Assembly (NCBI RefSeq): GCF_037392515.1
Contig: NC_090283.1
Location: 15,058,501-15,122,500 of the forward strand
DNA from: Haliotis asinina
Lineage: Eukaryota > Mollusca > Gastropoda > Lepetellida > Haliotidae
Direction of reading: 5' to 3'
DNA length: 64,000 bases
Below the pieces are notes generated by a model. That model saw only the letters and a list, made by a program, of their open reading frames with translations, made no database searches and was not told where the DNA came from. The stretch's first letter is position 1. Each line of letters opens with the position of its first letter. Shown here piece by piece: positions 39,885 to 51,349 of this stretch. The position numbers and the translations under genes were made by a program.

Positions 39885-40645
39885 ACATAAGACGTCAGTA
39901 TCAATCGCTCAATAACCGGACCGTCTCACCCTGCAGAGAGTCCCATAGTTCGAGCCTACATTGTCTGGCGTTCGGTATTTGGGGAATAAAACGTACCTGA
40001 GCATGTCTACGGTAGAGCAAACGGAGTACAGAGTATTTCTGATAGCTAGTATTTATTGACAGCATTAGAAATGAGCCAGAAACGTATGCACGCACGCACA
40101 CACGCACACGCGATCGCATGTACGCCGCTACAACGTTGCAAGTCTTGAACGCAACGTCAGCATCAACATGCACCAAATCCCCGCGGGTCAGGGTACAACT
40201 TGCATAACAGCATTTTGCAAGATCGTCATTTAAGCAGTGCGATGACGCATACAGCCTAGCCGCATGACTCCCGTTAAGCATCTCATTCCAAACCCAGGAG
40301 AAATGTGATTGTTGGAAAAAGGCAACTTTGTCCTTGAGTGGGCAATGGTTGTGGGCAGTGGCTTATACTGAAATGGTTCAGGGAGTGTTGTTGATGAAAC
40401 ACTAAATGAGAACACTGGCGTCATGACTGGAATCCACAGAAAACAATACAAAACAACTCAGTATTAATACACTACATACGCCTACAGAACGACATCAGCA
40501 TGTATTGTTTCAAGTCCAAGCAGCTTGGTGTAGAGAAGACTGAATTTACTAAAATGAATTGCTTGTTTTTCACGTCTCAATCAACATTTCAAATTTATCA
40601 TACACGTCGATCGTTTGCTGTTTTACACCAGTAATACTTCAACTA
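39885..40645. other. No gene seen
   Basis: It contains a short CA/CG-rich run near 40090-40115. A 126-codon minus-strand frame (39901-40281) has no recognised domain. Confidence 0.4.
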
Positions 40646-40650
40646 CAATG

Positions 40651-40800
40651 CAACAGTCTGAAAATAGTCGATTCCGGACAGTGAATCTTGTGATCAACAG
40701 CATGAACATCCCTCGATGACATGTGTTAACCAAGTCAGCGAGTCTGACCAACCGATCCCGTTACTCGACGTTTACGTCAAGCGTGGGTTACGGATTCGCA
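40651..40800 (+). mobile_element. Abalone SINE family A, diverged copy
   Basis: GCAACAGTCTGAAAATAGTC, TTGTGATCAACAGCATGAAC, GATGACATGTGTTAACCAAG and ACCGATCCCGTTACTCG match the family in order. Confidence 0.8.
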
Positions 40801-41374
40801 TGGCTTCGTACACAGCAATAGTTCCCATGTCTTGACAAGCAGCGTTGGATTCCAATGAGACCAACCTTCCCCCTGCCCCTCATTCCTCTCAAGAATTCAA
40901 GAATTCAAGAATTCAAGAATCACAGCATGTTTGTTGGCGTTTCGGAGTTACGATCAAATTACACAACGATCGGTTCGCGGAATGGTACCCTGCGCGTTTA
41001 TTTGTAAATAGAATATTGCCAATCCATACCTGGAACCAGTAAATATTACTTTCGATTTCCGGAAACCATGTTTGTTGAGGGTTTTGTGAAAACGAGAAAA
41101 AGTTGGTTGAAGGAGGCGGAATTCTTCCGTTTGAACGATTGGCGCCCACCGGGGCATGGCTGTTGAAATCCCAAGGCATATAAACACAATCATAGTCGAG
41201 AACTATTGAAACCAATGTCAATATCAACGTCCTTCACTTAACCTCTAATATATATAGTACAGCAATTGGTCCACCGAGCGTGTGTGTGTTTCGGGGTTTG
41301 GGTGGGGAAGGTGTTGTTTCCAAAGTCAGCCCATTCTTTATATTATGTATATTGAGTTAATGTCCTGGGATGTG

Positions 41375-41512
41375 TGGGAGTATGGTTTCACACCGCTTTT
41401 CTGACAGAATCTGAATTGGGATCTACACGTTGTACCGATGTGGGGAATCGAACCCGGGTCTTAGGCGTGGCGAGCGAACGCCTTAACCACTGGGCTATCC
41501 CGCCACCCCGAT
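41375..41512 (-). mobile_element. Abalone tRNA-derived SINE family B
   Basis: Read in reverse, it begins GGGGTGGCGGGATAGCCCAG, TGGTTAAGGCGTTCGCTCG (A box) and has GACCCGGGTTCGATTCCCC (B box), the clearest Pol III boxes in the window. On plus this is GGGGAATCGAACCCGGGTC. The head ends beside an A-rich run at 41515-41529. Confidence 0.9.
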
Positions 41513-41974
41513 TTCTAAAAAAAAAAAACCTTCCCTTTTTAGGAATTCCCTGGTAGAAATATTTACCCCGGATTTGGGGGTATAATTAATCTCGATTTGT
41601 CCTACTAACTGCCATCCTTTCACAATGTTGTGAACAGGTCGAAGCACTGTACAAACACTATTCATCCAAACTGAAATGCACCGTTAAGCTCCGCGATCCC
41701 AGGGATTCAACCGATAATAATTTATCCTACACAAACTCAATTCCGACAGTTCATGGAATTTCCAGCGCAAGGTGCGTCGTGATATGTCTTGAAAGGCTAC
41801 CTCTTTACCTGATAATTAACGAAATGTTAGACAAGGACGGATTGTTCACCTACCGACATCACGACGGCGGCTACAGTGTTTATAAATGGCACCTGATATA
41901 TAGGTGACAGAGATAAATATATATAGGCATACTGACCTATTGGATTGGTACACAACCGCCACAACATGGCCTTG

Positions 41975-42122
41975 TGAGTGAGTGAGTTGGGTTTTACGCC
42001 CATTTTCAGCAATATTCCAGCAAATATCGCGTCGGGTGACACCAGGTTGTATCAATGTGGGGAATCGAACTCGAACTTTGCCGTGTCGAGTGCGCGCTTT
42101 AAGCACTTGGCTACCTCACCAT
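41975..42122 (-). mobile_element. Abalone tRNA-derived SINE family B, with shared tail
   Basis: The plus reading is GAGTGAGTGAGTTGGGTTTT, ACGCCCATTTTCAGCAATAT, TCCAGCAAATATCGCG and then GGGGAATCGAACTCGAAC. It joins the family A-type tail to the tRNA-like head, so both parts belong to one element. Confidence 0.9.
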
Positions 42123-42165
42123 CTTGTGATTCAGTAGCCCGTGAACCTTCGTTGAGCTGAAAGGG

Positions 42166-42312
42166 CGCATGGGTAGCCCAGTAGTCAAAGCGTCCGCTCG
42201 TCACACCGACATCGGTACAACGTGTGAAGCCCATTTCTGGTGTCCCTTGTCGTGATATTGCTGGAATATCAGTTTAAGTGGCGAAACAATATCCTACTCA
42301 CTCACTCACTCT
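42166..42312 (+). mobile_element. Abalone tRNA-derived SINE family B, opposite orientation
   Basis: GGGTAGCCCAGTAGTCAAAG (A box), GTGAAGCCCATTTCTGGTGT, GATATTGCTGGAATATCAGT and a CTCACTCACTCACT tail. The B box part is damaged. It lies 44 bases from the previous copy in inverted orientation. Confidence 0.85.
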
Positions 42313-42586
42313 GTGCAGCCACGCCGCATGTACATAAATGAAAATCGTGATGTCAAACGTAGCACAGATACACAGTCAACTAACAGATGCGTTCTATTCC
42401 AGAAGAAATCGTGACGTCAAAAAAGAGTTCCACTGACATATTTACATCGAATGCCCTTGGAGGGATCATTAATACACGGACAAGGCTGTCGAATGCGAAG
42501 TAACATTCTAACAATACAAAATCATGATCGCGTTGATATTTATGAGCTGCAACAAACTTTGAATGTGGCATTGATTTGTCGCCGCA

Positions 42587-42776
42587 ATTGACGCCACACT
42601 CTGCAATATTCCAGCTATATGGAAGCGGTCTGCAGATTATCGAGTCTGGACCAGGTATTCCAGTGAACAACAGAATGAGCATAACTCTACACAGTTAGGA
42701 TACGATGACATGTGTCAACCTAGTTGGCAAGCCTGGCCACCCAGTCCAGGTAGTCGTCTCGTGCGACAAGCATGGG
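42587..42776 (+). mobile_element. Abalone SINE family A copy
   Basis: GACGCCACACTCTGCAATAT, GGAAGCGGTCTGCAGATTAT, CAACAGAATGAGCATAACTC and GTGCGACAAGCATGGGG. It ends where the next copy begins. Confidence 0.85.
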
Positions 42777-42779
42777 GAG

Positions 42780-43052
42780 TGATTGAGTGAGTTTAGTTTT
42801 ACGCCGCACTCAGCAATGTTCCAGATATATGGCGGCAGTATGTAAATGATCGAGTCTGGGCCAGACAATCCAGTGATCAACAACATGAGCATCGATCTAC
42901 GCAACTGGGAACCGATGACATCAGCCATTCAAGTCAGCGAGCCTGAACATCCGATCCCGTTAGTCAGCTCTTATGACAAGCTTAGTCGCCTTTAACGGCA
43001 AGCATGGGTTGCAGAAGGCCTCTTCTACCCCGGACCTTCATGAGTTCGCAGC
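42780..43052 (+). mobile_element. Abalone SINE family A, nearly full copy
   Basis: GAGTGAGTTTAGTTTTACGC through GGCAGTATGTAAATGATCGA to CCCCGGACCTTCATGAGTTC. It follows the previous copy in tandem, in the same orientation, possibly inserted into its head. Confidence 0.92.
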
Positions 43053-43054
43053 TA

Positions 43055-45730
43055 TCTGGACCATTTTCTGAATCAGCAATATATACTTAGTTCTCCATGA
43101 TGATCTCGCGTTCTAATTGGGCTGTTTGTCACACATGTGGAACCATTACGAACTGTTTAGAGAGGTCATCACGAGTATCGATTGATTGAATTATCGACTG
43201 GCCGCAGTTGCTCCAAGCAAAGACCAAGTGAAAATATCAAAATATCCCACTGGTGTCGCTCAATGTTTAATGGCATCTTATAAAATGTAGCATCTAAAGC
43301 GACATGGTCTTATAGCTAAAATTACAAACTAGTTCATATATGTGCATGTACATTGGCTCTTGCTCATAATAAATGCTAAATAACATAACGAAGGTTGTAT
43401 TGTAATGCTATCCTCTTTATGGGGGGTCCGAATATGCTACAGCACACGCCATACATTCCTCATATTATTATACGATCTGGAAATTTGGAAATATGCTAAA
43501 TATTGCTTCATGTATGTCTAACACACAATCTCCACATTAACATATGGTTTCCGAGAAGTGTGCGACACTGGAGGAAAATGAAGAGAATACGAATTCATGT
43601 GACACCGTTTGATGCGTAAATAGGAATCTTCATGTCAAACAAACAAAACACCTGTTGTGGAGCTCGAATTAACAATACCCGCACGGCAAACGAGACTGAT
43701 AACTGGCTTTGCCCGTCCTTTACGCCCCGGCGTAACTGTTACGTTGAATGCGCACGACAATTCTTCGGAAGCAGTCACTTGAGACAAACCAGTTTGAATG
43801 CTTCTTTAAATAGTTTCTTTATGTGCTATCATACATAATATCCCATGATACTCGCTCTGCACGGATGAATTTCTATGACCCAGACATCACGCTGTCTCTA
43901 GATTGGAATTTACGATTAGACAGAGAATCTAGCTTATCTGAACAACTGCGTTTGAGCAAAGATAGCGAGGATAAACGGGTTTGCGTACATACGGACTCGT
44001 TGCAAACTAACTTAAGAGAAACTTTTAAGATTTTTTAAAAATGTTATTTCCTATTCAAATCATCCATGCCAAACAGGAAAACACTTAAACGCGTGTTTCT
44101 TCAACAGAGACCTCTAATTCTGTTTCTTGTCTTGCCTAACTGCATGATCACCAGAAAAAATATGCCTTCGCATAAACTCTCAATTCCTACCAAGGTCACC
44201 TCAACATTCTTGGTTTTCACCATTCACAGACCCTGAAACACCTCTTGAGAATATTCCTAAATCCTTGTTCCGGTTTCGCATTTTAGTTATTATCCATTCC
44301 TAAGATGGATTTTTGATGTAACCATCCTGACGACCACGAAGCGATATAGTGTGTAATTTCTCAAATCAGAAAAGTGTTTATATCGTTGTAAAACTGCTAC
44401 AGTTTCGTAAAATAATGAGTGTTTTTGAAGTGACTTCATACTGGAATATAAATTGGAAAACAAACCCGCTCATATGTTTAAATTGCCTCTTGTAAAAGAC
44501 ATGTTATTTTCTACGATAACTGTATTCATCATTTTCATGTATCTCGTAAAGATAAATTCACGCATGATCTGAGTTCTCTGCAAGAAATAACACTGAATGC
44601 ATCCCCGAAACAAAATTTAAATAATATTAGTGACTCCAGTGGGTTCTCCCCATCTTTATGGCTAACAAACTCCCATTAAGTCTTCATCCAAACGCACTAC
44701 ATGAAAAAGCAATTTAATACCAGACACAAGAATTTTCAACCGAAGGTTTCGAAATCAGCCCTTTGAAATCGACGAAGGTTTACGTATGGATAAAATAAAT
44801 TTATTTCCTCACTGATCATGAATACTTATTGTCGACATTTTACGTCTCGCCATGAAGTCGAGTTGAAGACTGTCGAGTCCCAAGACGCCATCGTCCTTGT
44901 GAACTGCTTCATTAGCTCGTAAAAGTGAATTGTAAAGACGTAATGCAAATCATACATAACCTCTGCCATCGATTGTTATCGATTTCCTCTCATTATCGAT
45001 ATCTCAAGCCCGATATGTCATAGGCTCCACCTATGTACACTCAAAACGGCAGCTGGTGGGCTCATTCCTCCCTTCAGTCAACTAACGCCAGTACACTGCG
45101 GGTATCTAAGTCATTGAGTTGTGAGTGTAAGAAATGTCATATATATTCAACGAATATAATTCCAGCCAACATGTTAGTTCACGATTGGTAATTCTGTCAC
45201 TGTAAGCAGCTACAATGTAACTGATTCTTGGGAGATTGAAAAAAAAACATTGAAAAACTCAGCAGGCAGTCCAAACACAAACACGGATAGCTGCACACGT
45301 GAATGTATATTTCTTGACCTACGCCAGCGACTGGTTCATCAAACCCGACATCGCCCCCTTCAGCGGTTGGTCATGGCCACCAGTGGTTGATACAACCTAA
45401 TATGATGATGTGAATCATTCGCGCAGCAAAATAAATTTAGGAGCACTTCCTGAATCCTCCCTCCCGCATCCCGAGCACTAAACAGTTTCCAAAATGACTA
45501 CATTTGGTATACGACTACTTCTAATTCAATGAGATCGAGATGTTGTAGATGCAGTTTATTCTGAACCTTGACTTCACAAGCCTCTAAATAGAACGTAAGC
45601 AAATATACTTATTAACGCATGCGATTTAGTTATTGCGCACACTTATGGGGAAAACATAAAACCACAAACGGTTGTGTAGAATCTGAAGGCAACCATTCGA
45701 GTCATCCGGTGTTCACCACAACCGAAGAAT
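43055..45730. other. No gene seen
   Basis: AT-rich DNA; frames up to 71 codons, none with a recognised domain. No array. Confidence 0.45.
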
Positions 45731-45734
45731 TGAC

Positions 45735-46060
45735 ATAAAAGTCGGACTATTTGTAACTTCGAGACAACTGTATGTTAGGCACAGCCGAGAAAAAATGGAT
45801 ACGGATGTAAAACATGGACTGTTACATCGACGCAACCGTATGTTCGACACAGCCGAAAAACAATGGATACAGATGTAAGGCAAGGACTAATTGTAACTTC
45901 GAGACAACAGTATGTTCGACACAGCCGAAAACCAATGGTTACAGATGTTAAACATGGACTAATTGTTACTTCGAGACAACCGTATATTTGACAAAATCGA
46001 AACACAATGGATACAGAAGTTAAAATAATGACTAACTGTTACTTCAAGACCACAGGTTCG
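45735..46060. repeat. ~72-bp tandem repeat, about 4.5 units
   Basis: Units contain GTATGTTCGACACAGCCGAA and AACAATGGATACAGATGT, then ACTAATTGTAACTTCGAGAC, starting about 68-72 bases apart. As most spacings are multiples of three, the minus strand stays open and reads a 24-residue repeat. Confidence 0.9.
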
Positions 46061-46064
46061 ACAT

Positions 46065-47595
46065 AACAAGCTTCGACACAAGGCTGTTTGACCCTGTCAG
46101 TCATCATACTGTTTACGTCGTAGATTCTACTTCCGGAATCAGGTCCGCGTACTTTACCCGGGAGTGAGTCATCCATCACAGACTAAACTGCTTCAAAGGT
46201 CAAGGTCCGCATTCAGATATCTCCTTAATTTGCTGTAATTGTGTATCCAACGAGTCACTAACATGGTAATCCATCGTAATGATGGTATATTGAGTGGCCG
46301 TGGAATCAACATTGGCTGCCATTACGCTAAGTGTGTATGGCATACGCAAATGTCAGTTCACCGAACCCTCGCTCTAAACGTGATTTGAATTTGTGAGCTG
46401 AAATTTGTTTACAGAACAGACGGAAGATATCACTACCTGACTGTTCATTTAGTGCCGTGCCACAGGACTGTGTAAAATTTCCCAAACCCATACTGCCACA
46501 TTTGCTACACGTTTCATTGACGGTCTCGTGATTAGGCTTAAACACAAGACAAGTGAAATGTATGTTTTAAAGCCTGTAAAGTGTAGAAACCTTGTTAAAC
46601 AGGACACTGTTGTTCTGGAAATCTGAAATCATCGCCTTCGGGGCACTTGCGGTTGGAAAAAATGTACCTTCCACTTATTCGTTGATGGGATATTAGATTG
46701 TTTTGACGATCTTGTTGAGCAGGTCACAGTTCACATAACCTGGGTTTTACTGGGGCAGTGTCTGTACTGTTGATTGATAAACGGTGTCTGCAACGATTGT
46801 CTATACATCATTGCTACCAACGACGTTATATCTGCAGCGACCGAGAGGATTGCTGCCAGTGTGTCGTTCTGTCTCACTTAGAGTACAATGAACGGTCCTC
46901 ACAACACGTAGACAGATTAACAAGCATCCAAACATCACGAAGTAACGACTCCATTCAGCCCTGTGGGCCATAATAACATGTATCAAACAGATGATACGTG
47001 AATCCACAAGGATGAGCTCGAGATTCAACACCCAACAAATTCACACTGAATTATTTCATCCGTATTCAATGCGTTATCAATCTGAATGAAAACGCCTTCC
47101 ACCGTTATACTTAGGACAAAAGATCTGTAGGCGCCGCATAGTGTGCACATTATCACCTGCCCTAAATGCAATTTGTACAGGTGTATTGCCATCGCCCAAA
47201 CGCGGTTTCTAATCAAATCTAGCCAGTATCGATCTCGGTTGATTAATCAGTCGACGTGAAAATCGGAAGTCAATATCACCGCCGTGGACGCGAATTAGGC
47301 AGCTTATCAGTGTTAAAACACAGTCACAGACCGTGTGTTGTTAACGGTAATTCTTATGGTATTAATAACAGTACTTCAGCTTGTGACTGTTGATTAGGAT
47401 CCTCTTAATGTTTCTCGCAAAATAAATGACTGCGACATCGGTCGACATGTTGGTTGAAAACTGGTATGAAGAAAATGTGGATAATTTTTTCTTGGTGGTA
47501 GGAGCGGTGGAGAAGCCTGGGCCTGTTCCTCGCAGGGATTGTAGCGTTAAGGTGATCACAACTCCCATACTTTGACTTTCGTCTCTCGTAGAGCT
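46065..47595. other. No gene called
   Basis: Near 47110-47215 one minus-strand frame briefly resembles an ankyrin repeat (GDGNTPVQIAFRAG), but it is short, unflanked by splice sites and broken on both sides. Nothing else is recognised. Confidence 0.35.
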
Positions 47596-47599
47596 GTGA

Positions 47600-47775
47600 T
47601 CGCTTTGGGGTACGGGCCGGGGTTCTGGTGGTGGAAACGTTGGCTCGTCACGCATAAGGCCCAGGTTTGATTCCCCACATAATTACAATGTTTAAATTTT
47701 AAGCCCAGTGCTAGTGTCCCCAGCAGTGATATTGCTGGTATTATGATAAAAGCGACGTAAATCTCACTCTAGCTG
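47600..47775 (+). mobile_element. Abalone tRNA-derived SINE family B, diverged
   Basis: GGTTCTGGTGGTGGAAACGT, GGCCCAGGTTTGATTCCCCA (B box), CACATAATTACAATGTTT, AGTGATATTGCTGGTATTAT and a GTAAATCTCACTCT tail. Confidence 0.8.
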
Positions 47776-47779
47776 TGAG

Positions 47780-49190
47780 ATCGAATTAACAGGCGGCACG
47801 CTGTCTATGGTATTCTTAGTTTTATCTGTTCTCGAATTTGTATACTTGTTTATACTTACGTTTCAACTAACTGAAATACTCTCTGTGATCATTTACCATA
47901 TAGATGCTGTATTTCTATAAATTACCTGTGAAAACATATCGGCTCCTATTCCTCCGTCAGTCTCACATAACGTCGTGTTTCATATTAACATTCTTAAGAC
48001 TGTTCTTCAAAAGGTTTCACTGCGACGAGTGAAGACAGTTATCTCCCCTTGTCAAATACACATTTCCACATTAATGTATTCTGATCTTTATATAAAAACG
48101 GCATAACAAACATAACACTTTCCCTATCGACTGGCTTTTCATGATCAGTTGCCTCACTAAAAGCTGCTTGTGTCGCCAGAGTGTACGTAATGGAAGAGTA
48201 ATCTCCCCTGAGTCACAATAATCCCCATTACACCAAAGACTCAAAGGGTCATTTTCCAATGTTATTCCGGAAGGGATCTCTTCATAGTAAAGGAAAGAAG
48301 TAAAACGATGTCACTTAGCTTCTAATCACCAACAGTGACACTAAATGCCCAAGCTCTTGTAACCATTACCACACGAATCCGGGATAATTAGTGTCAGGAT
48401 TTAGAGTAACCTCCCTTGGTTCGTCAGCAATTATTCGTAGTCTCGGCAGTATTGGACAAAGCTCGTGTATTCACGGCGTTTATCGCGTGTATCAACGTGT
48501 CCGATAGCTATCGATTTGCAAGACCCATTAGGCTGTCCCGATAATTCATCTCCAACTAGCTCACAAAGCAAATCTGTGTATCTGATATTAAAACTGACCC
48601 TGCTTTTAATGTCGCTCTAAAGAAGTAAGGAGGGAGCCTGAACGACAAGGAGTTTGTCTAGTATCTTGCCTCGCGTTGTAGGTAGCCATATTGATCTGAA
48701 CGCGAGGTGGTTAAAATGACGGCAGGAATGAGCTTTTGATGAGCGTCAAAGTGATTGCTTTGAGTCTCGTTGATGGGTGTTCAACAAGTAATCTCATTTG
48801 TAAAGCGTTTTCAAAACAGGAGACAATTAAGACAGACGCAGACAGTGGTCTTGCTAATTAAAGCGTGGTCGTGGCAATTAAATCTAAATTGAATTACACA
48901 ATATGCAAGTGTCTGTCCACCTGGTCGTTTACTAAGAAACAACGCCTACCTCCTGAAAGATAATAATATTTGGAACCGAAACAAAAATGGTGGTTAAGGG
49001 AGGGGGGGTTGACTCGGTATGCCGTGTAATGACAGGAACAATTACCTGGAAACGGAAACTAAACAATAGGCACCGGATCACATGTAACAATGTAAGAATA
49101 CATATCCCTCTGCAGCCGCTTGTCAGCATTATATCAATGCTTCTTACATTTTCCATGTTTGTTCCAGTGCCCACGTTTGTAATAGTGCAC
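47780..49190. other. No gene seen
   Basis: Unique-looking sequence; no recognised exon. The last ~80 bases (TTTGTTCCAGTGCCCACGTT and on) are diverged sub-units of the array that follows. Confidence 0.4.
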
Positions 49191-49194
49191 GTGT

Positions 49195-50700
49195 TTGCCA
49201 AAGTACTCATGTTTGTACCAGTGCTCATGATTGTTTGGTTATAAGTGTTTGCTACTGTACCCTAGTCCTCAGTACCAGTACGTACTCATGTTTGTACCAG
49301 TGCTCATGATTGTTTGGTTATAAGTGTTTGCTACTGTACCCTAGCCCTCAGTACCAGTACGTACTCATGTTTGTACCAGTGCTCATGATTGTTTGGTTAT
49401 AAGTGTTTGCTACTGTACCCTTGCCCTCAGTACCAGTACGTACTCATGTTTGTACCAGTGCTCATGATTGTTTGGTTATAAGTGTTTGCTACTGTACCCT
49501 AGCCCTCAGTACCATTACGTACTCATGTTTGTACCAGTGCTCATGATTGTTTGGTTATAAGTGTTTGCTACTGTACCCTAGCCCTCAGTACCAGTACGTA
49601 CTCATGTTTGTACCAGTGCTCATGATTGTTTGGTTATAAGTGTTTGCTACTGTACCCTAGCCCTCAGTACCATTACGTACTCATGTTTGTACCAGTGCTC
49701 ATGATTGTTTGGTTATAAGTGTTTGCTACTGTACCCTAGCCCTCAGTACCAGTACGTACTCATGTTTGTACCAGTGCTCATGATTGTTTGGTTATAAGTG
49801 TTTGCTACTGTACCCTTGCCCTCAGTACCATTACGTACTCATGTTTGTACCAGTGCTCATGATTGTTTGGTTATAAGTGTTTGCTACTGTACCCTAGCCC
49901 TCAGTACCATTACGTACTCATGTTTGTACCAGTGCTCATGATTGTTTGGTTATAAGTGTTTGCTACTGTACCCTAGCCCTCAGTACCAGTACGTACTCAT
50001 GTTTGTACCAGTGCTCATGATTGTTTGGTTATAAGTGTTTGCTACTGTACCCTAGCCCTCAGTACCATTACGTACTCATGTTTGTACCAGTGCTCATGAT
50101 TGTTTGGTTATAAGTGTTTGCTACTGTACCCTTGCCCTCAGTACCATTACGTACTCATGTTTGTACCAGTGCTCATGATTGTTTGGTTATAAGTGTTTGC
50201 TACTGTACCCTAGCCCTCAGTACCATTACGTACTCATGTTTGTACCAGTGCTCATGATTGTTTGGTTATAAGTGTTTGCTACTGTACCCTTGCCCTCAGT
50301 ACCATTACGTACTCATGTTTGTACCAGTGCTCATGATTGTTTGGTTATAAGTGTTTGCTACTGTACCCTTGCCCTCAGTACCAGTACGTACTCATGTTTG
50401 TACCAGTGCTCATGATTGTTTGGTTATAAGTGTTTGCTACTGTACCCTAGCCCTCAGTACCAGTACGTACTCATGTTTGTACCAGTGCTCATGATTGTTT
50501 TGTTATGAGTGTTTGCCACTGTACCCTTGCCTCCAGGACCAGTACGTACTCATGTTTGTACCAGTGCTCATGATTGTTTTGTTATGAGTGTTTGCCACTG
50601 TACCCTTGCCTCCAGGACCAGTACGTACTCATGTTTGTACTAGTACTCATGATTATTTCGTTATAGGTGTTTGCCACTGTACCCTTGCCCTCAGTACCAG
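49195..50700. repeat. 79-bp satellite-like array, 19 units
   Basis: Units begin ACTCATGTTTGTACCAGTGC at 49205, 49284, 49363, 49442 and so on every 79 bases. Units 2-16 are nearly identical and differ mainly at two sites (CCCTAG or CCCTTG; ACCAG or ACCAT). Units 17-19 at the right edge are clearly diverged (TTGTTTTGTTATGAGTG). Unit one has a private change (TAGTCCTC). Confidence 0.98.
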
Positions 50701-50778
50701 TACCCTTGCTGTCCCAGTAAACCTATGTGGCAACATCAGTACCCTTGCTGTCCCAGTAAACCTGCAAGGCAACATACA
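50692..50778. repeat. ~38-bp tandem duplication
   Basis: CAGTACCCTTGCTGTCCCAG, TAAACCT and GGCAACAT occur twice in tandem at the right edge of the 79-bp array. Confidence 0.9.
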
Positions 50779-50794
50779 CTAAACACTAGTTAAG

Positions 50795-51215
50795 CAATTG
50801 TTCCACCCTATATTCAGGGACAGTGGTGCAATGGTTTCACCCTATATTCAGCAACTGTTCAGCACTTGTTTCACCCTAAATGTAGCAAACGTTCCGCAAC
50901 TGCAATGATTTCACCCTACATTTGGCAACAATGGCTTCGCCCTGCATTTAGCAAGGGTTGAACAATGGTTTCACCCTATGTTTAGCAGCATTAGTTTCAC
51001 ACTATACTAACATTAACAACAGTGCAGCATTGTTTCACCCTATACTTAGCAACGGTAGAACAATGGTTTCGTATTTAGCAACAGTCGATCAATTGTTTCA
51101 CCCTACAGTTGGCAAAGAGTGGAGAAATGATTTCACCTACAGTTAGTAGCAGTGGAGCAATGGTTTCACCCAACAATTAGCAACGGTTCAGCAATGGTTT
51201 TAACATACGGTTTGA
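50795..51215. repeat. ~34-bp minisatellite, second locus
   Basis: Diverged units of AATGGTTTCACCCTATATTC plus AGCAACAGTGGAGC, the same family and orientation as 39320-39880. Confidence 0.9.
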
Positions 51216-51284
51216 AACAGTTCAATGTCTACAAGAAACACAAAAAGGTCGAACAAAAACTGGCAGTTTCATACTTTTCAACAA

Positions 51285-51345
51285 CCGTGAAGATCCGGGT
51301 TAGAATTGATCCTCAGCAACCCATCCTTGACACTCATGATGCTAG
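51285..51345 (-). mobile_element. Abalone SINE family A, head remnant
   Basis: CGTGAAGATCCGGGTTAGAA and TGATCCTCAGCAACCCATC match the family A head on minus. Confidence 0.6.
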
Positions 51346-51349
51346 TCAC

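Noticed and set aside
41375-41512. tRNA gene suggested by good A and B boxes
   Set aside because: The sequence continues into the SINE body and lacks a cloverleaf acceptor stem; it is the head of a tRNA-derived SINE.
46801-47216. Possible ankyrin repeat on minus (GDGNTPVQIAFRAG)
   Set aside because: Only one partial repeat, broken on both sides, with neighbouring frames lacking ankyrin motifs; could be an old pseudogene scrap but not supportable.
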